DNA of 64,000 nucleotides, from contig CAVZZV010000001.1 in assembly GCA_963779845.1 (NCBI GenBank), positions 868,001 through 932,000 on the forward strand. Reading direction: 5' to 3'. Below, piece by piece: positions 38,501-47,132 of the stretch (the stretch's first letter is position 1; every line of letters begins with the position of its first letter). This DNA comes from CAVZZV01 sp963779845. Its GTDB lineage: Bacteria > Bacteroidota > Bacteroidia > Bacteroidales > GCA-2748055. The position numbers were made by a program, and so were the translations under genes. Under the pieces are notes generated by a model that was given only the letters and a program-made list of their open reading frames with translations, ran no database searches and was not told the origin of the DNA.

Positions 38501-38881
38501 AGTGCTACTTTCAAGCTTAAAAATACAGTGGTTCACATAATCGGCGATAAACAAATCTCCATTTCCGTCAAATCTCATTCCGTTCCCAATACTGCCTGAG
38601 GGAAGCGTGATTAATTTTTTGATCTCTCCATTGGGAGCAATTTTACCGATTGTTCCCTCACTTTCAAAATTTACAGCATATACGTTTCCATACCTGTCTG
38701 CTGCAGGGCCCTCAATTCCAGAAGTAAACTGTCCTTCTTGCGTATAAACAGAGGATTGGTATAATTTCGAACTAGCAGAATTGTTCAGGCATGCCTGACA
38801 AATAAAGCTGATAGACATTATCAGGATGAAAGTCTCTTTTAACTGCCTATGATTAATCCTGAATAAGCTGCACTTTCTCAT
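35573..38881 (-). CDS. Fusion of an SMP-30/NHL beta-propeller to a GH20 hexosaminidase
   Basis: This 1102-residue protein joins an N-terminal six-bladed propeller of the SMP-30/gluconolactonase or NHL type (about residues 50-325) to a complete GH20 enzyme. Propeller blades are seen as GIEGPAADRYGNVYAVNF, RFDGNGDLFIADYVNHCIFKL, IDDKDRLYASDPDW and RCDSLGNLYITRYGKGTVVKL. The GH20 part has the small N-domain (LIFPIPQSIKRTS) and a catalytic domain with MIHIGHDEW, where Asp664 and Glu665 are the expected catalytic pair of GH20. The N-terminus has a signal ending in CQAC, consistent with a lipoprotein. It should release N-acetylhexosamine. It is a tandem paralogue of the next gene, which lacks the propeller. 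Confidence 0.88.
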   Translation of the reverse strand: MRKCSLFRINHRQLKETFILIMSISFICQACLNNSASSKLYQSSVYTQEGQFTSGIEGPAADRYGNVYAVNFESEGTIGKIAPNGEIKKLITLPSGSIGNGMRFDGNGDLFIADYVNHCIFKLESSTNKLEIFAREPEMSQPNDIAIDDKDRLYASDPDWEEGTGRIWRIESSGFVVLLEDSMGTTNGIEVSPDNKTLYVNESLQRNVWAYDLSPKGEISHKRLLINFPDFEMDGMRCDSLGNLYITRYGKGTVVKLSPKGEVLQEILLKGKNPSNIAFGGKDGCTAFVTVQDRGNIETFRTDTPGREWNASKNIQILKVPKDFPTIAKAIEKTRFRLDNEGDGLIFPIPQSIKRTSNVFTLDESVTINLPFDASDEDISLAHFLTKELSDKYGVALKTNSCTNLSTDKKTIVMGRLDNSLIKQYIEENELEMNARNPGAEGYILHVTNNKIIIAGFDNSGAFYGLQSLRQLIYAGNGKEIGGVEVRDWPNLPFRAIRLYVPGPENIPFFKRFLEDFMALYKFNKVVIEINCMRLDKHPEINAGWVEFGKDLMYSRRNRPVGIRGEGKTSSHYDAGDGAILEKEDVKGIVELANKNFIEVIPEIPSLSHVYYLLSRHPELAEYPGDLWPDTYCPSNSDSYKLLFDVYDEYIDVVKPKMIHIGHDEWRVPIDVCPKCKNKDFPELYVQDVKKIYNFLAAKGIKTAMWGDHLLENVRNAGPREDITPNGVKYQKPGALPPELVRDGIPKDILVFNWFWGDPDNEKDLQRFGFKQVYGNFKPNISNWDERIKNIDLIGGGPSSWAATNEFNFGKDLLYDFLGCANLLWSAHTLSQSELADIVQELIPSIRNRLSIMPIPSQEGNVTEFIDITSYFNLPKNSKVFDLDLQALKTGEVSNQNKKFKLAKVEEISRKCAVATGTIGKGENSFSNYVKGISIHEDVSSLLFLHACALPAGNQKAYYNIPDFFDTSDLIGWYEVVYEDGFTINVPIQYGVNILEWNNERIASFDEREGKTGSPQGIYCYQADPVQCSVNEKDYPINFYAFEWVNPRFGKVILEVNIHGSLHYRSTLPSGNPSTEDMKANAVILLAVSKVKKREVFVPEKP

Positions 38882-38893
38882 AACCTCGCATAA

Positions 38894-41275
38894 TTAATGT
38901 CCTGCCGGCACAAAAGCTTTTCTTTTTTTTACCTTACTGAGGGCAGCCAGGATAATTGCATTGGCAGGCATGGGGGATGAGACAACTGTGCCGTAATCCC
39001 GTTCCTGTGCAGAATAATTAACAGAACCAAATAAGTTAACTTGCCTTATTTTTTTGCCAAACCTTGGATTGACCCATTCAAAGGAATAGAATGTTACTGT
39101 TTTTGATGCTCCTGGGCTGGAACAATCTACCGGATCAGCCCAATAACAATAAGCATTCTGTGGAGACCCCGTTTTCCCTTCCCGTTTGTCAATACTGTTT
39201 TCACCTCCTGGATTCCATTCAAGAATATTTACCCCATATTGTACAGGTATGGTGATCTTGTAGCCATCCTCATATACAACTTCATACCAGCCCAACAAAT
39301 CAGCTGTATCAAAAAAATTGGGGATATTGAAATAAGCTTTTTGATTTCCCGCCGGCAAGGCAGCTGTATGAAGAAAAATCAGACTGCTGACATCTTCATT
39401 TATGCTCATGCCTTTTACTTGGGATGGAAGTGGATTTTGACCTGTTCCAATGGAGCTGACACCAACTGCACATTCGGGCTTTTGTTCTCGACTTCCTTCC
39501 AGGTGAAAAATTTTGGATCCGGTTTTAACCTGACCTTGCTTTATAGAATTCAGATCAAGATCAAAAACTTTTGACCTTTTATCTATGTTAAATTTGTCGG
39601 AAATATTAATTGTTTCTACTTCATTCCCATCCTCGCTTGGAATCCTTGCTCCGCTAAGATTAGCACGAACATCGGGGATCATTTCACGCACCATGGCCCC
39701 GAGTTCCACCTGGCCGAGTGTATGATTCGACCATAGAAGGTTAGCACAACCCAGAAAATTAAGCATCAGGTCTTTTCCAAAGTTAAACTCATTGGTAGCA
39801 GCCCAGGAAGAAGGTGCACCTCCGGCAAGGTCTATCTTTTTTATCCGCTCGTCCCAATTACTGATGTTTGGCTTGAAATTGCCATAGAGCTGTGTAAATC
39901 CGAAATCATTCAATTCAAAATCACGTTCCTGGTTTACCCAAAACCAATTAAAAATCAAAATATCTTTGGGGATTGAATCTTTTACAATAGAGGGTCGAAG
40001 GCCTCCCGGTGTAGTATATTTAACTCCTGTAGATGAAATTCTTTCTATCGGTCCATCCGTCCTCACACTCTGAAGAATATGATCCCCCCACATGGCAATT
40101 TTGATTCCCTTTTGGCTCATGTAGTTGTGTATCTTATTAATATCTCCGGCAAATAATTCAGAATAATCCTTCCCATTGCATTTCGGACAAATGTCCAGGG
40201 GGGCCCCCCACCATTCATCATGCCCTATGTGAATCATCTTCGGTTTTATCACATCAATATACTCATCATAAACATCAAACATCAGTTCATAGGATGCAGG
40301 ATTCGAAGGACAATAGGTATCAGGCCAGACATCCCCGGGGTATTCAGCCAGTTCCGGGTGCCTCGTTAAAAGATAATAACCATGGGTAAGGGAGGGGATT
40401 TCCGGAATCACCTCAATAAAATTCTGACGTGCCAGCTCAACAATATCCCGTACATCATCTTTTTCTATAATAAATCCATCACCCGCATCATAATGACTCG
40501 AATTCTTTTCTTCCCCCCTTAGGCCCTGAGTTGAATTAGATCTTGAGTACATCAGTTCCTTTGAAAATTCAATCCAACCGGCATTTACCTCCGGATGCTT
40601 ATCGAGTCTCATGCAATTTATTTCGATAATTACCTTGTTAAATTTATACAAGGCCATGAAATCTCTTAAAAAACGGTTGAAAAAGGCGAAATTCTCCGGG
40701 CCAGGGATATATAATCGTATTCCCCTAAAAGGTAATATTGGCCAGTCCCGGATATCAACCCCCTGCAGTTTGACTCCCCGGCCTGCTTCAATTACTTGAC
40801 GAAGGGATTGCAAGCCGAAAAAAGCACCGGCCTGATCATACCCAGCAATGATCACCTTATCATTTTTTATTTGCAGTACATAGCCTTCGGCTCCGGGAGT
40901 ATCGCCATTCAAAATTATATTATTTTCCGTGCAATAGTTTTTAATTAATGGATTATTGAGGGAGCCAATGACGATTACTTTCCTTCCATCCGGAATTTTA
41001 TCAGAATTTTCCGTTCTTAAAGCTATGCTGTATTTGTCGCTCATCTCCCGGATCAGGAAACGGGCAAGAAACAGATCCTCCTCCCTGGCTGATTCAGGAA
41101 TAATTATGCTGACTTCCTCATCCATGGTAAAAATATCCGAGGTGATGGAAGCTTCCTGAGGGATGGGAAAAATCAGCGGTTTATCAGAGGCAAATAATAG
41201 ATCACTTGCACCGGAAAATAATATTCCAATTGCGATTATCACTTTAAACGAATAATGACATATAGAATATTTCAT
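38894..41275 (-). CDS. GH20 beta-N-acetylhexosaminidase-like protein
   Basis: This 793-residue secreted GH20 enzyme is very similar to the C-terminal two thirds of the neighbouring fusion protein, with long shared stretches such as FNKVIIEINCMRLDKHPE and FKPNISNWDERIK. The domain order is signal peptide (to about residue 30), GH20b-type N-domain (LIFPIPQEASITSD), then the catalytic barrel with MIHIGHDEWW; Asp353 and Glu354 are the expected catalytic pair. The Asp stabilises the substrate acetamido group and the Glu is acid/base in the family mechanism. A C-terminal accessory domain of about 200 residues is shared by both paralogues. It should release terminal N-acetylhexosamine. Confidence 0.9.
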   Translation of the reverse strand: MKYSICHYSFKVIIAIGILFSGASDLLFASDKPLIFPIPQEASITSDIFTMDEEVSIIIPESAREEDLFLARFLIREMSDKYSIALRTENSDKIPDGRKVIVIGSLNNPLIKNYCTENNIILNGDTPGAEGYVLQIKNDKVIIAGYDQAGAFFGLQSLRQVIEAGRGVKLQGVDIRDWPILPFRGIRLYIPGPENFAFFNRFLRDFMALYKFNKVIIEINCMRLDKHPEVNAGWIEFSKELMYSRSNSTQGLRGEEKNSSHYDAGDGFIIEKDDVRDIVELARQNFIEVIPEIPSLTHGYYLLTRHPELAEYPGDVWPDTYCPSNPASYELMFDVYDEYIDVIKPKMIHIGHDEWWGAPLDICPKCNGKDYSELFAGDINKIHNYMSQKGIKIAMWGDHILQSVRTDGPIERISSTGVKYTTPGGLRPSIVKDSIPKDILIFNWFWVNQERDFELNDFGFTQLYGNFKPNISNWDERIKKIDLAGGAPSSWAATNEFNFGKDLMLNFLGCANLLWSNHTLGQVELGAMVREMIPDVRANLSGARIPSEDGNEVETINISDKFNIDKRSKVFDLDLNSIKQGQVKTGSKIFHLEGSREQKPECAVGVSSIGTGQNPLPSQVKGMSINEDVSSLIFLHTAALPAGNQKAYFNIPNFFDTADLLGWYEVVYEDGYKITIPVQYGVNILEWNPGGENSIDKREGKTGSPQNAYCYWADPVDCSSPGASKTVTFYSFEWVNPRFGKKIRQVNLFGSVNYSAQERDYGTVVSSPMPANAIILAALSKVKKRKAFVPAGH

Positions 41276-41301
41276 ATTTAGAGCTTTAAAATTAAGATCT
41301 A

Positions 41302-44121
41302 TTACTTCATAAAAAGGCGACTGATTCTTATTTTATTATCATTGCTGGTCAGAGTGACAAAATACATATTATTCATCCTTGCATTGCTGCCATTCCAGAC
41401 AATATCATAAACACCCGGCAAGTTATTTGATTGTTCATAATTCCATAAGAGCCTCCCGGATATATCAAATATCTTCAAGGTGAAAGCCTCCGGAACTGGA
41501 AGGCTTACCGAAAATTTAACTTCGCCGGAAATGGCTGGGATCACTTCCAGATTATAAATATCTTTAGGAAGCTTAGGTCCTAACGAGTTAGGCTTATTTG
41601 CAATTTTAAAAGAAATAGCATAGTCTTCAGTGTTTACATTTCCAGATTCATCCTTACATCGGCAATAATAGGTGTAGGATGTGCCTTCTTCTAAATCTGA
41701 TAATAGAGAAGAGTGGTTTACTTCCCCTGTAGTTGTGAAAAAATCAGTCATATTGGCAAAACTAGTATTGGGCACTTGTGAATACTTACAAGTTGCAGCC
41801 TTTTCGGTTAACAGTGATATTTCCGCCGAACTGGTTTCAGCGGGCAATGTCCCATGCGGTTTTAGAAAAGTCAGGACGGGCCCATTTTCATGAAAATTCC
41901 TTATATTACAGCCTTCTCCGGGTGAGGCTATCATTACAAGATCCGAATTACCAGGATTTATTTCAAGAGTGGTAGCAAAGGGATACGGCAAACCTTCATT
42001 GACAAACTCCCAGGTAATTCCGCCATCAATACTTTTTTTGACTCCATTGGAATTGATGTCGTACCCTCCTGAATTAAGAGGTTTGGATGATGCTGCATAA
42101 ATCAAATCAGCATTGGCGGGTGATATCGCTACGCTCCTGAGGAAATTATCGGTTAATATCTTCTCCCAATTCTCACCCTTGTCCTTACTTCTGTATAATC
42201 CTTTTAATGTCCCAAAAGCTGCTACATATAACCAATTTGGGTTAAGGGGGTCGGTTTTAATATCCATAACCCCTTGCCAACCATAATCCCATAGGTCTCC
42301 ATTGACGCTACCTTTCATAGCAGGCAAACCAATCGGTTTCCATGTACCAGGCATCCCCCCCTGGTCAGACCTCCATACGCCTCCTGCCCCTCCGGCATAA
42401 ATAATGTTACTATCAAAATTATCCAAAGCAATGAAATGGCATTTGCTTTCGCTATCAAGTGAAAGGGACCAATTATACCCGTCATCAACACTCATGTATA
42501 CATTCCTGCCCGCAGTAATAAATAATTTCCTATTTGATTCAGGACTATATGGATCGACTGTAAGCCCAAAAAGGGAAGGAGTAACAGGCAGACCGGTTCC
42601 AACCTTTTCCCAGCTTTCGACGTTGCCATAATCTGAACTCCTCAATAGAAGTTTGTTGGACTGACGGTCCTGTCCCATTGCAGCCCAGACCACGTTCTCA
42701 CGGGTGGGATCAGTGGCAATGGTGTACGAACTTCCCCCATCCGCCTTCCATGCACCGGTGTAAACAGGATGATTTAGATTCTCCCAGCTTATTCCCTGAT
42801 TCATACTGCGGAACAAACCCAGATCGAAATATCCAAGATAAATGATATCTGGATTTGCATTACTAATTTCAATGTCAAAAAGTACTGCATTATTAATTCC
42901 ACGTGATCGCCATGATCCGGGTGTAATCTCATCCGTATATAAATTTTTAAAAGTCAGTCCTTTATCAAAGCTTCCAAATACCCATCCACTGGTAATCCAG
43001 TAAATTGCGTTTGGATCAGACATGTCCCGACCGAAAGTCTTTACATCTCCATTAAACGATTTGCTGTAGTGAAAATTCTTTGACCATCCCTTTTCCCAAT
43101 CTGGTCCTATGTCGCTGTACCGAAACCAATTTAACCCACTATCTATTGAAGCCCAAACACCGCTTCTCGATCCGTCCGGATACTGGTAGCCTATTTCAAT
43201 CAATCGAATAAATTTCGGATTAGAAGGATCAAGAAATATAAAACCTGTTCGGTGGGTGATCTGTTCCCAATTCTCACCTTGATCATCGCTTCTGTAAAGA
43301 TATCCCATATCGTCCATAATACCTGGATATGCAGAAAGATAAATAGCGGATGAGTTGAATTTATCGATAACTATATCCTTAATATCGCCGAGTGAATTAC
43401 CTATTCTGTCCCAGTGAATTCCACCGTCCTTACTCCTAAATGCATACTTATCACCTGATGCATAGGCCGTTCTTCCTGAAAGTAGGTAAAGGTCGTTTTC
43501 GTTTACGGGAGAAACCAATATCTTTAATATATGCAATCCGGAGGGCAAATTAACACTTGATTTAGACCAGGTTAAACCCTTGTCTGTGCTTTTATAAACC
43601 TGACCATCAGTAGTATTATATTTTGAATGAAATGCAGCAAAACCAACATTGGTATTAGAAGGAGCAATTTGAATATCAGTGATATAGCCGGTATCAATCA
43701 CTTTATTTACTGAGTTGCCGGTATCGGCACTCCTGTATAGGCCGTGCTCAGCACCAATAAAAATCAAGGATGGGTCGATAGGATCAAACCCCAGTCCACA
43801 AATATGGGTATCATCCAAACCTCTAAACGAACCGATAACATCCCAGGACTTCCCCCTATTAAAACTTCGGTAAGCCCCCCCCAGATCACTTCCTACAATT
43901 ATTATTCCGGTAGGGCCTGCACCTACAACCCCGAATGCACCACCTCCACCGGGATTGGATGAATGCCATTTACTATCTGTTTTCCATGGTGTCAATTCCG
44001 GTACTAAACCCTGAGCACTTGTAAAAAATTCAAATCCAAGCATAACGATTAATACTATACTAAATTGGATTCGTTTATCACTTATGAATCCCGGGATTAT
44101 AGATTTGATGTTCCAATTCAT
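41302..44121 (-). CDS. GH74-like BNR beta-propeller protein with T9SS signal
   Basis: This 939-residue exported protein is made of many BNR/sortilin-type blades (YRSFNRGKSWDVI, YRSADTG, YKSTDKGLTWSK, FRSKDGGIHWDRI, YRSDDQGENWEQI and more), enough for two seven-bladed propellers as in GH74. SDLGGAYRS at residues 78-86 resembles the TDIGGAYR segment that carries a catalytic Asp in GH74 xyloglucanases; here that would be Asp79. A fibronectin-type domain with SYTYYCRCKDESGNVNTEDYAISF follows, and the end LKIFDISGRLLWNYEQ to VTLTSNDNKIRISRLFMK is a FlgD-like T9SS sorting domain. Endoglucanase activity is possible but unproven. Confidence 0.8.
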   Translation of the reverse strand: MNWNIKSIIPGFISDKRIQFSIVLIVMLGFEFFTSAQGLVPELTPWKTDSKWHSSNPGGGGAFGVVGAGPTGIIIVGSDLGGAYRSFNRGKSWDVIGSFRGLDDTHICGLGFDPIDPSLIFIGAEHGLYRSADTGNSVNKVIDTGYITDIQIAPSNTNVGFAAFHSKYNTTDGQVYKSTDKGLTWSKSSVNLPSGLHILKILVSPVNENDLYLLSGRTAYASGDKYAFRSKDGGIHWDRIGNSLGDIKDIVIDKFNSSAIYLSAYPGIMDDMGYLYRSDDQGENWEQITHRTGFIFLDPSNPKFIRLIEIGYQYPDGSRSGVWASIDSGLNWFRYSDIGPDWEKGWSKNFHYSKSFNGDVKTFGRDMSDPNAIYWITSGWVFGSFDKGLTFKNLYTDEITPGSWRSRGINNAVLFDIEISNANPDIIYLGYFDLGLFRSMNQGISWENLNHPVYTGAWKADGGSSYTIATDPTRENVVWAAMGQDRQSNKLLLRSSDYGNVESWEKVGTGLPVTPSLFGLTVDPYSPESNRKLFITAGRNVYMSVDDGYNWSLSLDSESKCHFIALDNFDSNIIYAGGAGGVWRSDQGGMPGTWKPIGLPAMKGSVNGDLWDYGWQGVMDIKTDPLNPNWLYVAAFGTLKGLYRSKDKGENWEKILTDNFLRSVAISPANADLIYAASSKPLNSGGYDINSNGVKKSIDGGITWEFVNEGLPYPFATTLEINPGNSDLVMIASPGEGCNIRNFHENGPVLTFLKPHGTLPAETSSAEISLLTEKAATCKYSQVPNTSFANMTDFFTTTGEVNHSSLLSDLEEGTSYTYYCRCKDESGNVNTEDYAISFKIANKPNSLGPKLPKDIYNLEVIPAISGEVKFSVSLPVPEAFTLKIFDISGRLLWNYEQSNNLPGVYDIVWNGSNARMNNMYFVTLTSNDNKIRISRLFMK

Positions 44122-44128
44122 CTTTGCA

Positions 44129-45463
44129 TCAATTTTTTATAATCGTGAAATAATCCCAAATATGGCTACCCTGCTCATTTAGCTCATTGCAAAGTGTCTT
44201 AACGTCCATTCGGTTTCCTTTTATATCCAGAACTACCGAGCCTTCAAGATCAGAACCACTGAAACTGACTGGATAAAGCGGCCATTTTTCAAGGTGTTTT
44301 GTACCAACACCGCCGGAGAATACCTGCATGAAGATCATCCCTTTATAATTATTTTTGCTTGATTTGTAGTATGGCTTACCTGAATCTTCCCTTCCTAAGC
44401 CATCATCAATTATATTATTTTTAGTAATTGAAGTGGTTGGCTCCATAAGGTTGGTAACCAAAAACGATCTTTCATAGATATGGTTGTGCCCGGCCAAGAT
44501 GAGATCAACACCATGGTTTTCCAAAGTGGATAACCAATCATCCCTTCTGTTCTGAGCATCTTCAGAGTATACATTTGTATTATGCCATCCTCCGCTTTGC
44601 ATAGGCCGGTGCATGCAGGCTATTAACCAATGCTGTTTGTTATTTTGCAAATCTTTTTCAAGCCATTCCTTTTGTTTTAGTCGTCCCTCTTCATCCTCTA
44701 TTTCAGAACAGAGCATCACCACGTGAACATTTGCATAATCGAACGAGTAATATTTTTCAGTTTTTGAAGGAACACCACCTGCCTCTCCTTTTTCGGGCAA
44801 GGCAAATGTGCTTTCATAATTAATCATTTCATCATGGTTATCATGATTTCCGGGTAAGGTATATAAAGGTGTATTTCTCAAAACATCTTCGAGCTGATTA
44901 AAATAATTGTGTTGTATTTGATAGCGTGAATCATCTTCAGTCTGGTCTCCAAGTGAAAGTATGAAGTTGGTGTGATACTCATCCTTATTGAACGATTTCC
45001 AGTTCGCCACCGTCTCTTCCCTGTTATTGTTCTGGTTGGAATTAGTCTGCCCAAAATCAGATATAACCCAGACCCGGACATGCTCCCTGGTCCCCGGCAT
45101 TGGAGAAGTAACGAAGTAGGTATCCTCGGAACCCTCAGTAGATCCATCAACAGTATAGTAATACTTTGTATCGGGTTGAAGATCTTTCAAATCAACTTCA
45201 TGGTAAATCTCTTCTTCTTCCGATTCAGTTTTTTTAAATTCAAGTTTAGAGATATTGGTGCCGTAAATTACCTCGCCCTGAACTCCGGTTCCACTTATCC
45301 ATGAGATCGTAATGCTTGTCGGGGCCAATTTTTGAAGAAAAGGCTGTCTCGTAACCTGAGCAATCAGTGCAAACGGAATTTGCAATAGAGAAATCCAAAA
45401 TAGGATAGCTATAAATTTTCGTGCATTCATATTAAGTGTCTTTAAGTTTTCACGGTTTTGCAT
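44129..45463 (-). CDS. Purple acid phosphatase-like metallophosphoesterase 1
   Basis: This 444-residue secreted protein has an N-terminal fibronectin-like purple acid phosphatase domain (RQPFLQKLAPTSITISWISG) and a calcineurin-like metallophosphoesterase domain. Metal-binding motifs appear in order: VWVISDFGQT, SLGDQTEDD, TLPGNHDNHDE, IACMHRPMQSGGWHN and LILAGHNHIYERS. These supply the Asp, Asn and His ligands of the di-metal site. It should hydrolyse phosphomonoesters or diesters outside the cytoplasm. Unlike its two neighbours it ends shortly after the catalytic domain (IWDYFTIIKN) with no T9SS domain. It is about as similar to the third paralogue (47133) as expected for a recent duplication. 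Confidence 0.9.
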   Translation of the reverse strand: MQNRENLKTLNMNARKFIAILFWISLLQIPFALIAQVTRQPFLQKLAPTSITISWISGTGVQGEVIYGTNISKLEFKKTESEEEEIYHEVDLKDLQPDTKYYYTVDGSTEGSEDTYFVTSPMPGTREHVRVWVISDFGQTNSNQNNNREETVANWKSFNKDEYHTNFILSLGDQTEDDSRYQIQHNYFNQLEDVLRNTPLYTLPGNHDNHDEMINYESTFALPEKGEAGGVPSKTEKYYSFDYANVHVVMLCSEIEDEEGRLKQKEWLEKDLQNNKQHWLIACMHRPMQSGGWHNTNVYSEDAQNRRDDWLSTLENHGVDLILAGHNHIYERSFLVTNLMEPTTSITKNNIIDDGLGREDSGKPYYKSSKNNYKGMIFMQVFSGGVGTKHLEKWPLYPVSFSGSDLEGSVVLDIKGNRMDVKTLCNELNEQGSHIWDYFTIIKN

Positions 45464-45477
45464 TAATTAAGGAATAA

Positions 45478-47100
45478 TTAATTTAATTTAAACAGTTTTG
45501 TTGAAGCATTGAAATTATCAAAATACATTTTTGCTATATATACTCCTGCCGGGATTGGCATTCCATACTGATCACTTGCTGTCCATTCAAAACTATAGGT
45601 ACCTCTATCAACAGTCCTATTTTCGGGAATAGCAATTCTCTGTCCCTCCAGATTGAAAATTTCAATTTTCACATTGCCTGAAGAGTTTACATCAAAACTG
45701 ATATTAGTAGATAAACGGAAAGGGTTAGGACTGGTACTAAAGCTAATGATACCCTCATGGGATCCTGATTCATTCACCGGTCCAATTCCGTCAGGGAAAT
45801 TAGATCCGTAAATGGAGAATGCATCAATTTCAGAACCAACTTCGGGACATATTTCTTCCTCAAGTTGGTCATAACTTTTTCCCGTTTGGTCTGTATTCAT
45901 TGAACATACAAATTTTCCTTTAATCTCATTTTCAAAAAAGTCAAGTACCACTATTCCATAATGAATAGCCCTGAAATTGCAATTTCCCGGACGGTTTGCA
46001 TCTTCCCAACCTCTGTATGCTGATCCGGCAGTGCTATTGATTACCGTAGTGAGTCCATTTCCTTGAAGGTATCGCTCATACTGATGATTATGACCACTCA
46101 AATCGAGTTTGTATTTTGGAAAAGTACCCCGTAAACCCATAAGAATATTCTGGAGGGTTCCTGAGCCCCCGTAACGGCCTTTAGCACTTGTAAAGGCAGA
46201 TTGGTGGCCATAAGTCACAATAAAGTTAATGTCATAATCGATCTGGGCAGATTCAAAAATAGGTATTACGTCTTGGGCCCAGTTCTGCCATGTAGTAGAA
46301 GAATTCCATCTTTCAGGTATACTGATAAAACGGGTATTACCATAATCGAACCATCCCCAATCTTCACCACAACAACTTATTTCCGGGGAACTTATCGAAG
46401 TCCCGGGATTTGGAATATCAAACCTGCCCTTATAGGTTCTCAGGTCATCAAAATCAGTGTATTCCCAATCATGGTTACCGATGCATGGCATCCAGGCCAC
46501 AGTTTGTGACCAAACCATAGCATCCCTGAAACGATTTGAGACTTCTTGTTGGCCCCGTGGACCAGCTCCGGTTAAATCGCCGGTGGTTATCACCATGTCC
46601 GGCTGAAGATCAACAATCTGATTAAAGATCGCCTTGCTCGCATTAGAAGTTTCATGCATGTCACTGATTGAGCAGATTCTGAATCCGGAGGACCCTCTGA
46701 TTGGAGGAGTATTAAAACTTTTAACCAGACCATTAATTCCAACTTTATAAAAATATTTTGAATTTTCGATGAGCCCGGTAATTTTAGCTTCATTGTATGG
46801 CCCAGAATCTGAAAGCCAAGGACTGGTTACCGGCAGAAATCCCGGGTCAGTAGAATAAATTGAATTGACAAGGTTTGTTGAGTCAAATCCATAATATAGC
46901 TTATCAGCTGTGCCTACCCAATTAAAAGTAACTGAGGTGTTACTGATGATTGAAAAATGTATTTGATCAGTGAAAACTTCACCTTTAGGTTCATCTTCCT
47001 GGATATTTTTTGAAGGGTAACCTTCTGCATATTGAGGACATAATGAAAATACTAAGGAAAATATGGCTATTGAAATTATTTGCAGAAAATCATTCTTCAT
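45478..47100 (-). CDS. Purple acid phosphatase-like metallophosphoesterase 2 with T9SS signal
   Basis: This 540-residue secreted phosphoesterase belongs to the same superfamily as its neighbours but is the most divergent of the three. Motifs are RICSISDMHET, VITTGDLTGAGP, PCIGNHDWEYTDF, IVTYGHQSAF and KLDLSGHNHQYERY, supplying the di-metal ligands. The N-terminal domain (FSIISNTSVTFNWVGTADKLYYGFDS) is the fibronectin-like domain of purple acid phosphatases. The C-terminus (SPNPFRLSTNISFDVNSSG to PAGVYIAKMYFDNFNASTKLFKLN) is a FlgD-like T9SS sorting domain. It acts outside the cell, probably on a phosphate ester of the glycan. Confidence 0.9.
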   Translation of the reverse strand: MKNDFLQIISIAIFSLVFSLCPQYAEGYPSKNIQEDEPKGEVFTDQIHFSIISNTSVTFNWVGTADKLYYGFDSTNLVNSIYSTDPGFLPVTSPWLSDSGPYNEAKITGLIENSKYFYKVGINGLVKSFNTPPIRGSSGFRICSISDMHETSNASKAIFNQIVDLQPDMVITTGDLTGAGPRGQQEVSNRFRDAMVWSQTVAWMPCIGNHDWEYTDFDDLRTYKGRFDIPNPGTSISSPEISCCGEDWGWFDYGNTRFISIPERWNSSTTWQNWAQDVIPIFESAQIDYDINFIVTYGHQSAFTSAKGRYGGSGTLQNILMGLRGTFPKYKLDLSGHNHQYERYLQGNGLTTVINSTAGSAYRGWEDANRPGNCNFRAIHYGIVVLDFFENEIKGKFVCSMNTDQTGKSYDQLEEEICPEVGSEIDAFSIYGSNFPDGIGPVNESGSHEGIISFSTSPNPFRLSTNISFDVNSSGNVKIEIFNLEGQRIAIPENRTVDRGTYSFEWTASDQYGMPIPAGVYIAKMYFDNFNASTKLFKLN

Positions 47101-47132
47101 GATCTGTTATAAAATTAGTTTTAAAAACTTCT

